DNA of 18,518 nt from JBHGXV01 sp041920505 (GCA_041920505.1 JBHGXV010000046.1:1-18518), one strand, 5' to 3'. Shown: positions 7,511 to 14,691, counted from the stretch's first letter. The notes: a model not told the origin generated them from the sequence alone. Program-made: numbers and translations.

Positions 7511-7551
7511 AGCCGTCAAAGGATCGCTCCTGTGACGGCTCAATTATTTTT
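7511..7551. terminator. Bidirectional intrinsic terminator between yvlD and agrD
   Basis: AGCCGTCA (7511-7518) pairs with TGACGGCT (7533-7540), and an inner AGGA/TCCT (7520-7523/7528-7531) closes a TCGC tetraloop, leaving one A.G mismatch. On the plus strand it is followed by caattattttt; on the minus strand by TTTGTTTTTGG. It can therefore stop both the yvlD transcript and the convergent agrCBD transcript. Confidence 0.85.
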
Positions 7552-7585
7552 CTGTGACTCTATGTAGTCATGCCTGTCCGGCCGG

Positions 7586-7711
7586 TTATTCTCCGCGCAG
7601 GTGCGGCGGTTTCGGCTCGTGAAGGATGCCCGTGCACAAAATGCCCACCAGATTGAGCGCAGACAACGCTGCAAAGAAACTGCAAGAGAGTGTCGCTAAC
7701 TTTTTCATCAT
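7586..7711 (-). CDS. agrD: AgrD-like cyclic lactone autoinducer pro-peptide
   Basis: This is a 41-residue gene, too short for ordinary ORF cutoffs. It begins MMKKLATLSCSFFAAL, has a hydrophobic/amphipathic middle (SALNLVGIL) and ends CTGIL-HEPKPPHLRGE. This is the three-part plan of AgrD pro-peptides: an N-terminal membrane leader, a short core with the ring-forming Cys, and a charged Pro-rich tail recognised by AgrB. The junction C26-TGI-L30 then HEPKPP closely parallels Listeria AgrD, where CFMFV precedes YEPKSP, so a five-residue Cys26-Leu30 thiolactone is predicted. Exocyclic residues cannot be fixed from sequence. The first ATG (7709-7711) has AGGAGG (7723-7728 complement) 11 bases upstream, inside the end of agrB; the gap to the agrB stop is 6 bases. 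It is the last gene of the agrC-agrB-agrD operon. Confidence 0.88.
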   Translation of the reverse strand: MMKKLATLSCSFFAALSALNLVGILCTGILHEPKPPHLRGE

Positions 7712-7717
7712 CGTGGA

Positions 7718-8329
7718 TCAGTCCTCCTGAATTCTCTTTTCTATCCATTCTACCACCCGAAATGCCGCCGGGTGAAGAAGGATAGCCTGAAGCAAGACGG
7801 CAAAACTGCAGGCGAAAGCCAGATGACTGTATGTAAAATATACCAACAATTCTGAAAGTATGCAACCGCCAACCAAAAGGATCAGCGCAATCCGTTTGTT
7901 GCGCTTTCTGGTTTCCTCGGCGATGCTTATATAGGTGTGGCGGGCGGGAGCGTATCTGGCGTTGATCCCGATCGCGACCGTGCAGCAACCGGCGACGGTG
8001 AGCAATCCCAGGGCCAGAGGAACGGCCGGCAGGTGTTTGACAAGCAGAGCGGCCGAGAGCAAAAGCGCGTTTCCCGCCACGAAGCAGGCCCGCGCGCTCT
8101 TGAAGTGAACACCGCCCGTAAAATTGCGCAGCAAAAGGTAGACTCCGCCTACGACAACAGCCTGGCGGAAAACGCCGAGGAACAGGGCGGCAGCGATGAG
8201 AAAACCGGTATTGATCACGTACAACAGAAAGATCTCGATGCCGTGCGACACCTGCGCGACGGTGTACGCTTCCCCCTCGGGGATCAGCTTTTTCGCGATG
8301 CGAACCGACAGCTTCTCCGTCCAGCTCAT
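7718..8329 (-). CDS. agrB: AgrB-like membrane endopeptidase processing AgrD
   Basis: AgrB is a multi-pass membrane cysteine peptidase that trims AgrD at its C-terminal side and forms the thiolactone ring. The product is about 203 residues with four to six hydrophobic helices. The catalytic signature RNFTGGVHFKSARACF is clear, with His and Cys seven residues apart; counted from the upstream ATG they fall at 77 and 84, the numbering of the S. aureus AgrB pair. I prefer the ATG at 8327-8329 because GGGGAGGA abuts the upstream ATG (8333-8335) but lies 7 bases before this one; the alternative adds two residues (ME). It follows agrC by about 16 bases and precedes agrD by 6, so the three are one transcript. 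The basic loop ARHTYISIAEETRKRNKR before the last helices also fits the family. Confidence 0.92.
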   Translation of the reverse strand: MSWTEKLSVRIAKKLIPEGEAYTVAQVSHGIEIFLLYVINTGFLIAAALFLGVFRQAVVVGGVYLLLRNFTGGVHFKSARACFVAGNALLLSAALLVKHLPAVPLALGLLTVAGCCTVAIGINARYAPARHTYISIAEETRKRNKRIALILLVGGCILSELLVYFTYSHLAFACSFAVLLQAILLHPAAFRVVEWIEKRIQED

Positions 8330-8345
8330 TTCCATTCCTCCCCAC

Positions 8346-9656
8346 TTACTTTTGCGGGAACGACATGCGAAAGCGGGTGACTCCCTCGTGGGAAGAGGCC
8401 GCCACTTTTCCGTGGTACTTTTCCACCACTTTTTTGACCACCGCCAGACCGACGCCGCCTTGTCCGTCGGGTTTGGTCGTGTAGCCGAGGCGGAAAATTT
8501 GCTGCAGTTTTTGCGCGGGGATCGTCGGGCCGCTGTTTTCGATGACGATATACTCTTCTCCCTCCGCTTGCGCCCATTCCACTTTTATGTACCGATTGGC
8601 TTCCTCTTCGAAGGATGTGGCCCGAATCGCGTTGTCGAGCAAATTTCCCAGCACGGTGATCAGATCGCTCGTTTTCATGAACGAGCATTGGGAGTCGGTC
8701 CGGATGTCGATGGTAAACGGGATGCGGTCGGCCACGCACACCGCCATCTTGGAGTGGATCAGAGCGGAGACGGCCGGATTTTTCACGCCTTCGACGACTT
8801 TGATCAACTCCGTCGTCTCGCTTAACAGTTGTTTCACGTAATCGGAAGCCAGCTCGGTCATCCCCACTTTCAAAAACCCGTTGATCGCCGTGTAGTGATT
8901 GACGACGTCGTGTTTGATCGAACGAATCGCCGTCACCATGTCGTTGATGTTTTTTATGTACGGAGTCTCTGTTTCCGCTTCAACCCGATGAATCGTCAAG
9001 GTCAAGTAAATGCGGAACAAGATGACGATGGCGACAAAAAACACCAGAATCAACATGTGGATGATCGGCTGCTGCTTGGTGACGAACTGCTGATAGTCGC
9101 TTAACAAGATGGACGACGTGTTCATCAGCACGATCAGCAAAAATTCGACACTGCCCAGCAAGACCAGGAAGAACAGGGAGCGGTTGCTTTTGGTCTTCGG
9201 GAAGAGCTTGCGCAAGTCGAACTGGAATGTTCGCAAGACCGCAATCAACAGGAGCAACAGCAGCAGATACAACCAGACCCCGGAATAGAGGTACAAGGGG
9301 TTTTGCAAGATTTGCTCGATGGTGATGGAAAACGCGTTAAACAGCGTGATCACGAAGAATTCGGCCACGGTCAAAAACACAAAAGCACTGGTCGTGATCC
9401 CGACGGTCAAACCCACTTTTGTCTTCATGAACCGGGCGATGAGCAGATTCATGAAAACATAGAGTGTCAAAACCTTCCATAAATAGGGAACGTCGTAGTA
9501 CGTCAGCAGGAAACTGCCGATCCCGTACACACAACTGATCAGAACTGCCGATTTCAGGCGAGGTCGAATCGACAAATTATAAACTGCCAAACCGGCCATG
9601 ACGATCACAAAGGCCTCGGGAATATCTATCAGGGCCAGATTAAGCAACAATTCCAA
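8346..9656 (-). CDS. agrC: AgrC-like sensor histidine kinase
   Basis: This is the predicted membrane receptor for the autoinducing peptide, 436 residues. The N-terminal ~222 residues hold about six or seven hydrophobic helices (for example ~13-28, 36-53, 57-75, 83-106, 122-142, 160-179 and 197-222), the polytopic sensor layout of AgrC rather than a large extracellular loop. The cytoplasmic part has an H box IRSIKHDVVNHYTAINGFL with the likely phospho-acceptor His249, a GHKL ATPase with N box LGNLLDNAIRA (336-346), ENSGP (373-377) and G2 GQGGVGL (398-404). The start is TTG 9654-9656 with AAGGGGG eight bases upstream. It is the first gene of a minus-strand operon with agrB and agrD, divergent from hprK. 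No response regulator lies beside it. Base composition looks lower in GC than the uvr and his genes. An AgrC role rests on context plus architecture. Confidence 0.9.
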   Translation of the reverse strand: MELLLNLALIDIPEAFVIVMAGLAVYNLSIRPRLKSAVLISCVYGIGSFLLTYYDVPYLWKVLTLYVFMNLLIARFMKTKVGLTVGITTSAFVFLTVAEFFVITLFNAFSITIEQILQNPLYLYSGVWLYLLLLLLLIAVLRTFQFDLRKLFPKTKSNRSLFFLVLLGSVEFLLIVLMNTSSILLSDYQQFVTKQQPIIHMLILVFFVAIVILFRIYLTLTIHRVEAETETPYIKNINDMVTAIRSIKHDVVNHYTAINGFLKVGMTELASDYVKQLLSETTELIKVVEGVKNPAVSALIHSKMAVCVADRIPFTIDIRTDSQCSFMKTSDLITVLGNLLDNAIRATSFEEEANRYIKVEWAQAEGEEYIVIENSGPTIPAQKLQQIFRLGYTTKPDGQGGVGLAVVKKVVEKYHGKVAASSHEGVTRFRMSFPQK

Positions 9657-9705
9657 ATGGGGATCCCCCTTCCGACTCTTCTTCTGCCAAGACCTTATTA
9701 GTAGT

Positions 9706-9735
9706 AGTATCGGGAAATCGAACAGACCATTGCAA
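9706..9735 (-). promoter_or_regulatory. Candidate promoter of agrCBD
   Basis: On the complement, TTGCAA (9730-9735) and GATACT (9706-9711) are separated by 18 bp; each matches four of six sigma-A consensus positions. A start near 9699 would leave a leader of about 43 nt to the agrC TTG. This is weak enough to need an activator, consistent with an autoinduced operon. Confidence 0.4.
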
Positions 9736-9753
9736 ACCGGTGACGATCCGACT

Positions 9754-9768
9754 GTGAATAGCTTTCAC
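9754..9768. promoter_or_regulatory. Inverted repeat GTGAA-N5-TTCAC upstream of agrC
   Basis: This is a perfect 5-bp dyad in the agrC-hprK divergent spacer. It lies about 20 bp upstream of the candidate agrC -35 and 56 bp upstream of the hprK -35. It could be an operator for either gene; no known regulator is recognised. Confidence 0.3.
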
Positions 9769-9823
9769 GAATATCTTATGGAAAAAGTCGAATCATGTAA
9801 ATCATAACCGAACAATTCGCTGG

Positions 9824-9853
9824 TTGTCGTTGCCGCCCCGCGTTGGCTACAAT
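9824..9853 (+). promoter_or_regulatory. Promoter of hprK
   Basis: TTGTCG (9824-9829) and TACAAT (9848-9853) are spaced by 18 bp; the -10 differs from consensus at one base. A start near 9860 leaves about 39 nt to the ATG at 9899, with AAGGAG at 9887-9892. Confidence 0.6.
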
Positions 9854-9898
9854 GAGAGAAGAGAAGACACATGCGAACGTCGGCAGAAGGAGAGTCCT

Positions 9899-10831
9899 AT
9901 GCGCAAAACGAGAGTAAGCCATCTGGTTGAACATTTTCATATGAAAGTGATGAGCGGCGAGCAGGGCTTGGGCCGGGAGATTACCGTAACCGATCTGAGC
10001 CGTCCGGGATTGCAACTGGCCGGGTACTTCTCCCATTACGCCGCCGAGCGCATCCAGTTGTTTGGCTTGACGGAAAACGAATTTTTCGAGACGCTGACCC
10101 GGGAGCAGCGGTTGGAGCGGTTGCGCTTCCTGATGGACGAGCGCACCCCTTGCTTGTGCGTCGCACGCAATCAGGAGGTGGCGCCGGAAATTCTGGAAGT
10201 GTCGAACGAGCGCGGTGTGCCCGTGTTGCAGTCGCCGTTGGCCACCACCAGTTTGGTGAGCAAGCTGACCAACTTTCTGGAGAACCGGCTGGCCAAGACG
10301 ACGACCGTTCACGGCGTGCTGACCGACATCTACGGTGTCGGCGTGTTGATTATGGGGGCGAGCGGCATCGGCAAAAGCGAGACGGCCCTGGAGTTGGTGA
10401 AGCGGGGCCATCGGCTGGTGGCGGACGACGCGGTGGAAATCCGGCAGTCGCAGGAGGGGCAGTTGGTCGGCAGCGCTCCCGAACTGATTCAGCACCTGCT
10501 GGAAATTCGCGGTGTGGGCATCATCAACGTGATGACGATGTTTGGCGCCGGAGCCGTGCGCAACATGAAAAACATCGCGATGGTGGTGCAACTGGAACTG
10601 TGGGACCCGCACAAACAGTATGAGCGGCTTGGCTTGGACGAGGAGAAAATCAAGATCATCGACACCGAGATTCCGGTGATTACAGTGCCGGTTCGTCCCG
10701 GCCGAAACCTGGCGGTGATTATCGAGGTGGCGGCGATGAACTTCCGGCTGAAGCGGATGGGGTATAATGCGGCTGTCCATTTCTCCAAAAAACTGGCCGA
10801 CACGATTGAGGACGCCGATCCCGACTTTTAA
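9899..10831 (+). CDS. hprK: HPr kinase/phosphorylase
   Basis: HprK phosphorylates HPr (and Crh) on Ser46 with ATP or pyrophosphate and reverses it by phosphorolysis, setting carbon catabolite repression through CcpA. The 310-residue product matches the B. subtilis length. The N-terminal domain (RPGLQLAGYF) precedes the kinase core with Walker A GASGIGKS (153-160), VADDAVEIRQ, the HprK signature EIRGVGIINVMTMFGAGAVR, and the C-terminal RPGRNLAVIIEVAAMNFRLK. The ATG at 9899 is chosen because MRKTRVSHLVEHF aligns with the family start and has AAGGAG six bases upstream; the open frame upstream to 9824 is fortuitous. It is followed 23 bases later by the yvoF-like gene. In B. subtilis lgt and ppaX intervene; both are missing here. 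Confidence 0.97.
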   Translation: MRKTRVSHLVEHFHMKVMSGEQGLGREITVTDLSRPGLQLAGYFSHYAAERIQLFGLTENEFFETLTREQRLERLRFLMDERTPCLCVARNQEVAPEILEVSNERGVPVLQSPLATTSLVSKLTNFLENRLAKTTTVHGVLTDIYGVGVLIMGASGIGKSETALELVKRGHRLVADDAVEIRQSQEGQLVGSAPELIQHLLEIRGVGIINVMTMFGAGAVRNMKNIAMVVQLELWDPHKQYERLGLDEEKIKIIDTEIPVITVPVRPGRNLAVIIEVAAMNFRLKRMGYNAAVHFSKKLADTIEDADPDF

Positions 10832-10854
10832 CGGCAGAAGGAAGGCAAACGAGT

Positions 10855-11340
10855 ATGCGTCGAACTACGCGGTATCCGGTCAACGGTGCCAACCCGCTCT
10901 GGCAGTTGTACCGGACAGTCAGCTTTTGGAAAGTCATCAAAAACTTTATTGTGATTCAACTGGCCCGCTACTGTCCGTTTCTCTCCTGGAAGAACTGGAT
11001 GTACAGGACGTTTCTCAAGATGGAAGTAGGCGAACAGACGGCCGTGGCGCTGATGGTGATGATGGATATCATGTTCCCGGAATTGATCAGGATCGGGAGC
11101 AATTGTGTCATTGGCTACAATACGACGATCCTCGCCCACGAATACCTCGTCGACGAGTACCGGTTGGGGGAAGTCCGCATCGGCGACCGGGTGCTGATCG
11201 GCGCCAACTCGACAATCCTGCCGGGAGTGGTGATCGGCGACGGCGCAACGGTGGCAGCGGGTACGCTGGTGCACAAGGACGTGCCGCCCGGCGCGTTCGT
11301 CGGCGGCAATCCGATGCGGCTGATTCGCGAACCGGAGTAA
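10855..11340 (+). CDS. yvoF: YvoF-like hexapeptide-repeat acyltransferase
   Basis: This 161-residue protein has a C-terminal left-handed beta-helix: imperfect hexads such as IRIGSN, CVIGYN, VRIGDR, VLIGAN, VVIGDG and ATVAAG run from about residue 81 to 143, ending GGNPMRLI, as in maltose/galactoside O-acetyltransferases. The N-terminal region FWKVIKNFIVIQLARYCPF is a moderately hydrophobic helix that may rest on the membrane. It corresponds to B. subtilis YvoF, which also lies between hprK and hisZ; the acceptor is unknown. The likely catalytic His is in AHEYLVDEY. The start ATG has AAGGAAGG nine bases upstream and follows hprK by 23 bases, so the two probably share a transcript that ends at the terminator just downstream. 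Confidence 0.88.
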   Translation: MRRTTRYPVNGANPLWQLYRTVSFWKVIKNFIVIQLARYCPFLSWKNWMYRTFLKMEVGEQTAVALMVMMDIMFPELIRIGSNCVIGYNTTILAHEYLVDEYRLGEVRIGDRVLIGANSTILPGVVIGDGATVAAGTLVHKDVPPGAFVGGNPMRLIREPE

Positions 11341-11348
11341 CTCCTCGT

Positions 11349-11385
11349 CTCCCTCGTTCTGAGCGGAGCGGGGAGGTATTTTTTT
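11349..11385 (+). terminator. Intrinsic terminator after yvoF
   Basis: CTCCCT (11349-11354) and GTTC (11356-11359) pair with GAGC (11366-11369) and GGGGAG (11370-11375), with one bulged C and G.U pairs, followed by gtattttttt. It ends the hprK-yvoF transcript and isolates the his promoter downstream. Confidence 0.75.
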
Positions 11386-11425
11386 GCTGAATGCGTTTGC
11401 AATTCTCAGATTATTTTTCTCCCCG

Positions 11426-11455
11426 TTGACCAAATAAATCGTTTAGTGGTACATT
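11426..11455 (+). promoter_or_regulatory. Promoter of the his operon
   Basis: TTGACC (11426-11431) and TACATT (11450-11455) are spaced by 18 bp; five and four of six positions match sigma-A consensus. A start near 11462 gives a leader of about 50 nt before hisZ, too short for a T-box or a leader-peptide attenuator. Confidence 0.65.
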
Positions 11456-11463
11456 TCTACTAA
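11443..11463. promoter_or_regulatory. Inverted repeat TTAGT-N11-ACTAA over the his -10
   Basis: This is a perfect 5-bp dyad with arms at 11443-11447 and 11459-11463 that brackets the -10 hexamer. A second, weaker pair CTTTA (11471-11475) and TAAAG (11490-11494) follows. The position suits a repressor operator, perhaps for a TrpR-like HisR/YerC regulator; that identity is a guess. Confidence 0.35.
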
Positions 11464-11512
11464 CCTGATACTTTAGTTTATTAGCAGAGTAAAGCGTTCG
11501 GGAGGAATGCGT

Positions 11513-12691
11513 ATGTCGAAGCCGTTGGTATTCGAAAAACCGCTTGGTATGCGGGACATTTTGCCGGAGTCTCTGGCGAAGCAACGGCATCTCGAACGGG
11601 CGATGCGCGCATGCATCGAAAAGTGGGGGTACGAGGAGATCCTGACTCCTTCGCTGGAGTATTACGATACGGTCGGAGAGGCCAGCGTGACGCTGCGGGA
11701 CCGTATGTTCAAGCTGCTTGACAAGCAGGGGCACACGGTGATTTTGCGGCCGGACATGACGACGCCGATCGCCAGGGTGGTGGCCTCGCTGTATAAACAC
11801 GTGCCGTTTCCGATCCGCCTGTTTTACCAGACCAATGTGTTTCGCGCCCAGGAAAAAGAGGCGGGGCGAAACGCCGAGTTTTTCCAGACCGGGGTGGAAC
11901 TGATCGGAGAGGACAGCGTCGACGCCGACGCGGAGGCGATCGCGCTGGCGGTGAACGCCTTGTTGGCGGCCGGAGTGTCCGCGTTTACGATTGCCGTCGG
12001 TCATGTCGATTTCGTGGACGGTCTTTTGGACGAGATTGTCCCCGCTGAAGCCGCCCGCGCCCGTTTCCGCCGGTTTTTGCACGACCGCGACTACGTCGGC
12101 TACCGGCAGTTGGCCGACACCTTGCCCCTGTCCGAACAGGATCGGCATCGGTTGCATGCGCTCTTGCGCCTGCGGGGGAAAGAGGCGAAAATCGCCGAGG
12201 CGTACGAGCTTACGGTCAACGGCAAGGCGCGCAAGGCGGTGCAAACGGTGTCGTCGCTGTGGCAAGCGCTGTCCGCCTACGGCGTCACTGATCATGTCGT
12301 GCTGGATTTTAACCTGATCAGCAATCTGGATTACTACACCGGGATCGTGTTTGAAGGATATGCCGCCGATCTCGGATCGCCGCTCTTGGGCGGCGGGCGG
12401 TACAATCATTTGCTGGCCCAGTTCGGCAGACCGGCTCCGGCGACAGGGTTTGCCATCAAGATGGACCGGTTGATGCAAGTGACGTCGGCCGCGCCAACAG
12501 CCAAACCGCCGCGCCTGGTGATTTTGTACACGGAGGATCGGCGGGAAGAGGCCCTGCGGAAAGCGCAACGCAACAGAGAGGCAGGGCGCGTGGTCATCAC
12601 CCGTCTGATTGCCGATCGGGCGGAAGTTGAGGAGTGGAAGACGCGGACAGGCGATGAGATCATCTGCCTCGCGGAGGAGGGGTTGGCGTGA
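11513..12691 (+). CDS. hisZ: ATP phosphoribosyltransferase regulatory subunit
   Basis: HisZ is a catalytically silent paralogue of histidyl-tRNA synthetase that partners the short HisG and makes it histidine-sensitive. The product is 392 residues with the class II fold: KPLGMRDILPE at the start, motif 2-like FRAQEKEAGRNAEFFQTGVELIG (about 111-133), and the HisRS-like LISNLDYYTGIVFEGY with GGGRYNHL further on. It ends soon after the catalytic-like core, without a full anticodon-binding domain, as HisZ does. I start at ATG 11513 because GGAGG (11501-11505) is seven bases upstream; the in-frame ATG at 11507 touches that site. It is the first gene of the his operon, and its TGA overlaps the hisG GTG by four bases. 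Confidence 0.95.
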   Translation: MSKPLVFEKPLGMRDILPESLAKQRHLERAMRACIEKWGYEEILTPSLEYYDTVGEASVTLRDRMFKLLDKQGHTVILRPDMTTPIARVVASLYKHVPFPIRLFYQTNVFRAQEKEAGRNAEFFQTGVELIGEDSVDADAEAIALAVNALLAAGVSAFTIAVGHVDFVDGLLDEIVPAEAARARFRRFLHDRDYVGYRQLADTLPLSEQDRHRLHALLRLRGKEAKIAEAYELTVNGKARKAVQTVSSLWQALSAYGVTDHVVLDFNLISNLDYYTGIVFEGYAADLGSPLLGGGRYNHLLAQFGRPAPATGFAIKMDRLMQVTSAAPTAKPPRLVILYTEDRREEALRKAQRNREAGRVVITRLIADRAEVEEWKTRTGDEIICLAEEGLA

Positions 12692-13344
12692 GCCGTGGAG
12701 AGAATCTGCAAAAACTGACGATTGCGATGCCGAAAGGGCGCATCTTTGAAGAATCGCTCGTCTTTCTCCAGCAGGCGGGCTTGACCGTGACACCGGACAT
12801 CAAGGACTCCCGCAAGCTGATCATCCCCGTGGAGGAAGGCAATTTGGAGTTTATCCTGGCCAAGCCGGCCGATGTGCCGACGTACGTGGAGTACGGCGTG
12901 GCCGATGTGGGGGTTGTCGGCAAAGACGTGCTGTTGGAAGAGGAACGGGACGTGTACGAATTGCTTGATTTGCAGATCGGCTATTGCCGGATGACCGTGG
13001 CGGGTCTGCCTGATTGGCGGCCGACGGAGGCGCCACGGGTGGCCACCAAGTACCCGCGAATCGCTTCGCGGTACTTCCGCGAACAGGGACAGCAGGTGGA
13101 AGTGATCAAACTGAACGGGTCTGTCGAGCTGGCTCCGTTGATCGGACTGGCCGACCGGATCGTCGACATCGTCTCGACCGGCCAGACTTTGCGGGAGAAC
13201 GGACTGGTGGAGCTGGAGCACATCTGTGAAATCACCACCCGGCTGATCGCCAACCGCGCCAGCTACCGGATGAAAAGCGAAGCGGTGGACGAGATTGCGC
13301 AGAAATTTTTACAGGTGATTCCCAAGCGAAACACGGCACGCTGA
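12688..13344 (+). CDS. hisG: ATP phosphoribosyltransferase, short-form catalytic subunit
   Basis: HisG catalyses the first committed step of histidine synthesis, joining PRPP to ATP. At 218 residues it is the short form lacking the C-terminal regulatory domain, matching the presence of hisZ directly upstream. Visible features are LTIAMPKGRIFEE at the start, YGVADVGVVGKDVL (about 70-83) and the PRPP loop DIVSTGQT (160-167) followed by LRENGLVELE. The GTG start overlaps the hisZ stop (GTGA, 12688-12691), with GGAGGAGG (12673-12680) seven bases upstream, so translation is coupled and gives balanced subunits. Confidence 0.96.
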   Translation: MSRGENLQKLTIAMPKGRIFEESLVFLQQAGLTVTPDIKDSRKLIIPVEEGNLEFILAKPADVPTYVEYGVADVGVVGKDVLLEEERDVYELLDLQIGYCRMTVAGLPDWRPTEAPRVATKYPRIASRYFREQGQQVEVIKLNGSVELAPLIGLADRIVDIVSTGQTLRENGLVELEHICEITTRLIANRASYRMKSEAVDEIAQKFLQVIPKRNTAR

Positions 13345-13371
13345 CGGGTGCGGGAAGAGGAGGAGAAGAGC

Positions 13372-14673
13372 GTGATTCGGATAACCGATTCGACTGATTT
13401 TGAGACAAAGCGCAGCGTGGACAGCGGCACAGCGGAACAACAGGCGGCCGTCCGGGCGATTTTGCAAGAGGTAAAAGCCGAAGGGGACGCTGCGGTTCGC
13501 CGGTACACCGAGCGATTTGACGGCGTGCGGCTGGATGATCTGCGCGTAAGCGAGGCGGAGTGGGCACAAGCCGAGTCACAGGTGGATCAGGCGGTCGTAC
13601 AGGCGCTGAAGGAAGCGGCAGAAAACATTCGCGACTACCACCAGCGGCAGGTGCGCCAGTCGTGGTTTACGGCCAAGCCGGGAGGCACGATGCTCGGGCA
13701 GTTGATTCGTCCGTTGAAACGCGTCGGTCTGTACGTGCCGGGCGGGACGGCGGCCTATCCGTCCTCGGTGCTGATGAACGCGATCCCGGCGCAGGTGGCC
13801 GGTGTGCCCGAGATCGTCATGGTCTCGCCGCCCGGACGCGACGGCAGGCTCAACCCGGCGATACTGACCGCGGCGCGGATCGCGGGGGTTCGGGAGATTT
13901 ACAAGGCAGGCGGAGCGCAGGCGATTGGAGCGCTCGCCTACGGGACGGAAACGATTGCGGCCGTGGACAAGATCGTCGGGCCGGGCAACATCTACGTGGC
14001 GTTGGCCAAGCGTGAGGTGTACGGTCTGGTCGACATCGACATGGTGGCCGGCCCGAGCGAAATCGTCGTGCTGGCGGATGATACGGCCGATCCGCGCTAC
14101 GTGGCCGCCGATCTGTTGTCCCAGGCGGAGCACGATCCGATGGCGTCGGCGGTGCTGGTGACGCCGTCCCGGCGATTGGCCGAGGCGGTGGCGGACGAGT
14201 TGGAGCAGCAGGTGGCCGTGTTGCCCCGCCGTGAAATCGCTGAGGCCTCTTTGCGCGACCACGGGGCGATCTGCGTGGTGCAGGGTCTGGATGAGGGCTT
14301 CGCCGTGGTGAACCGGCTGGCGCCGGAGCACCTCGAATTGTTGATCGCGAGCCCGTTCGACCATCTCGCCAAGGTGGAGAACGCCGGAGCGATTTTCCTC
14401 GGCCCGTACAGTTCCGAGCCGGTCGGCGATTACTTCGCAGGTCCCAATCACGTGTTGCCGACCAATGGCACCGCCCGCTTTTCCTCGCCGCTGTCGGTGG
14501 ACGACTTTGTGAAAAAATCAAGCGTGATTGCCTACAGCCGACACGACCTGCGCGCCAACGGGGAGAAAATCGTCGCGCTCGCCCGGCAGGAGGGGCTGGC
14601 CGCTCACGCCCGCGCGATTCAGGTGCGCCTCGACGATATGGCCAGGGAATCCTTGAAAGTCAGAAAAGCGTAA
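13372..14673 (+). CDS. hisD: Histidinol dehydrogenase
   Basis: HisD is the zinc- and NAD-dependent enzyme that oxidises histidinol to histidine in the last two steps. From the GTG at 13372 the product is 433 residues, close to family size. Zinc ligands appear as Q251 and H254 (QAEHDPMAS), D353 (GDYFAGPNH) and H412 (LAAHARAI); the catalytic pair is E319-H320 (LAPEHLE). All lie at a constant 7-8 residue offset from the E. coli enzyme. I prefer GTG 13372 with GAGGAGG about nine bases upstream over the in-frame GTG 13348, which would translate the Glu-rich Shine-Dalgarno region itself. The spacing to hisG is 27 bases. Confidence 0.96.
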   Translation: MIRITDSTDFETKRSVDSGTAEQQAAVRAILQEVKAEGDAAVRRYTERFDGVRLDDLRVSEAEWAQAESQVDQAVVQALKEAAENIRDYHQRQVRQSWFTAKPGGTMLGQLIRPLKRVGLYVPGGTAAYPSSVLMNAIPAQVAGVPEIVMVSPPGRDGRLNPAILTAARIAGVREIYKAGGAQAIGALAYGTETIAAVDKIVGPGNIYVALAKREVYGLVDIDMVAGPSEIVVLADDTADPRYVAADLLSQAEHDPMASAVLVTPSRRLAEAVADELEQQVAVLPRREIAEASLRDHGAICVVQGLDEGFAVVNRLAPEHLELLIASPFDHLAKVENAGAIFLGPYSSEPVGDYFAGPNHVLPTNGTARFSSPLSVDDFVKKSSVIAYSRHDLRANGEKIVALARQEGLAAHARAIQVRLDDMARESLKVRKA

Positions 14674-14691
14674 CGCATCGGGGGGAAAGAG

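Noticed and set aside
9598..9807. 69-codon plus-strand frame across the agrC start and spacer
   Set aside because: It overlaps the agrC N-terminus antisense, lacks a convincing ribosome site and matches no family I know.
9776..10780. 334-codon minus-strand frame over hprK
   Set aside because: Antisense shadow of hprK, without motifs.
11341..11512. Possible histidine T-box or attenuator leader before hisZ
   Set aside because: The leader downstream of the promoter is only about 50 nt and lacks a T-box consensus, specifier loop and terminator/antiterminator pair. The terminator at 11349-11385 precedes the his promoter and belongs to yvoF.
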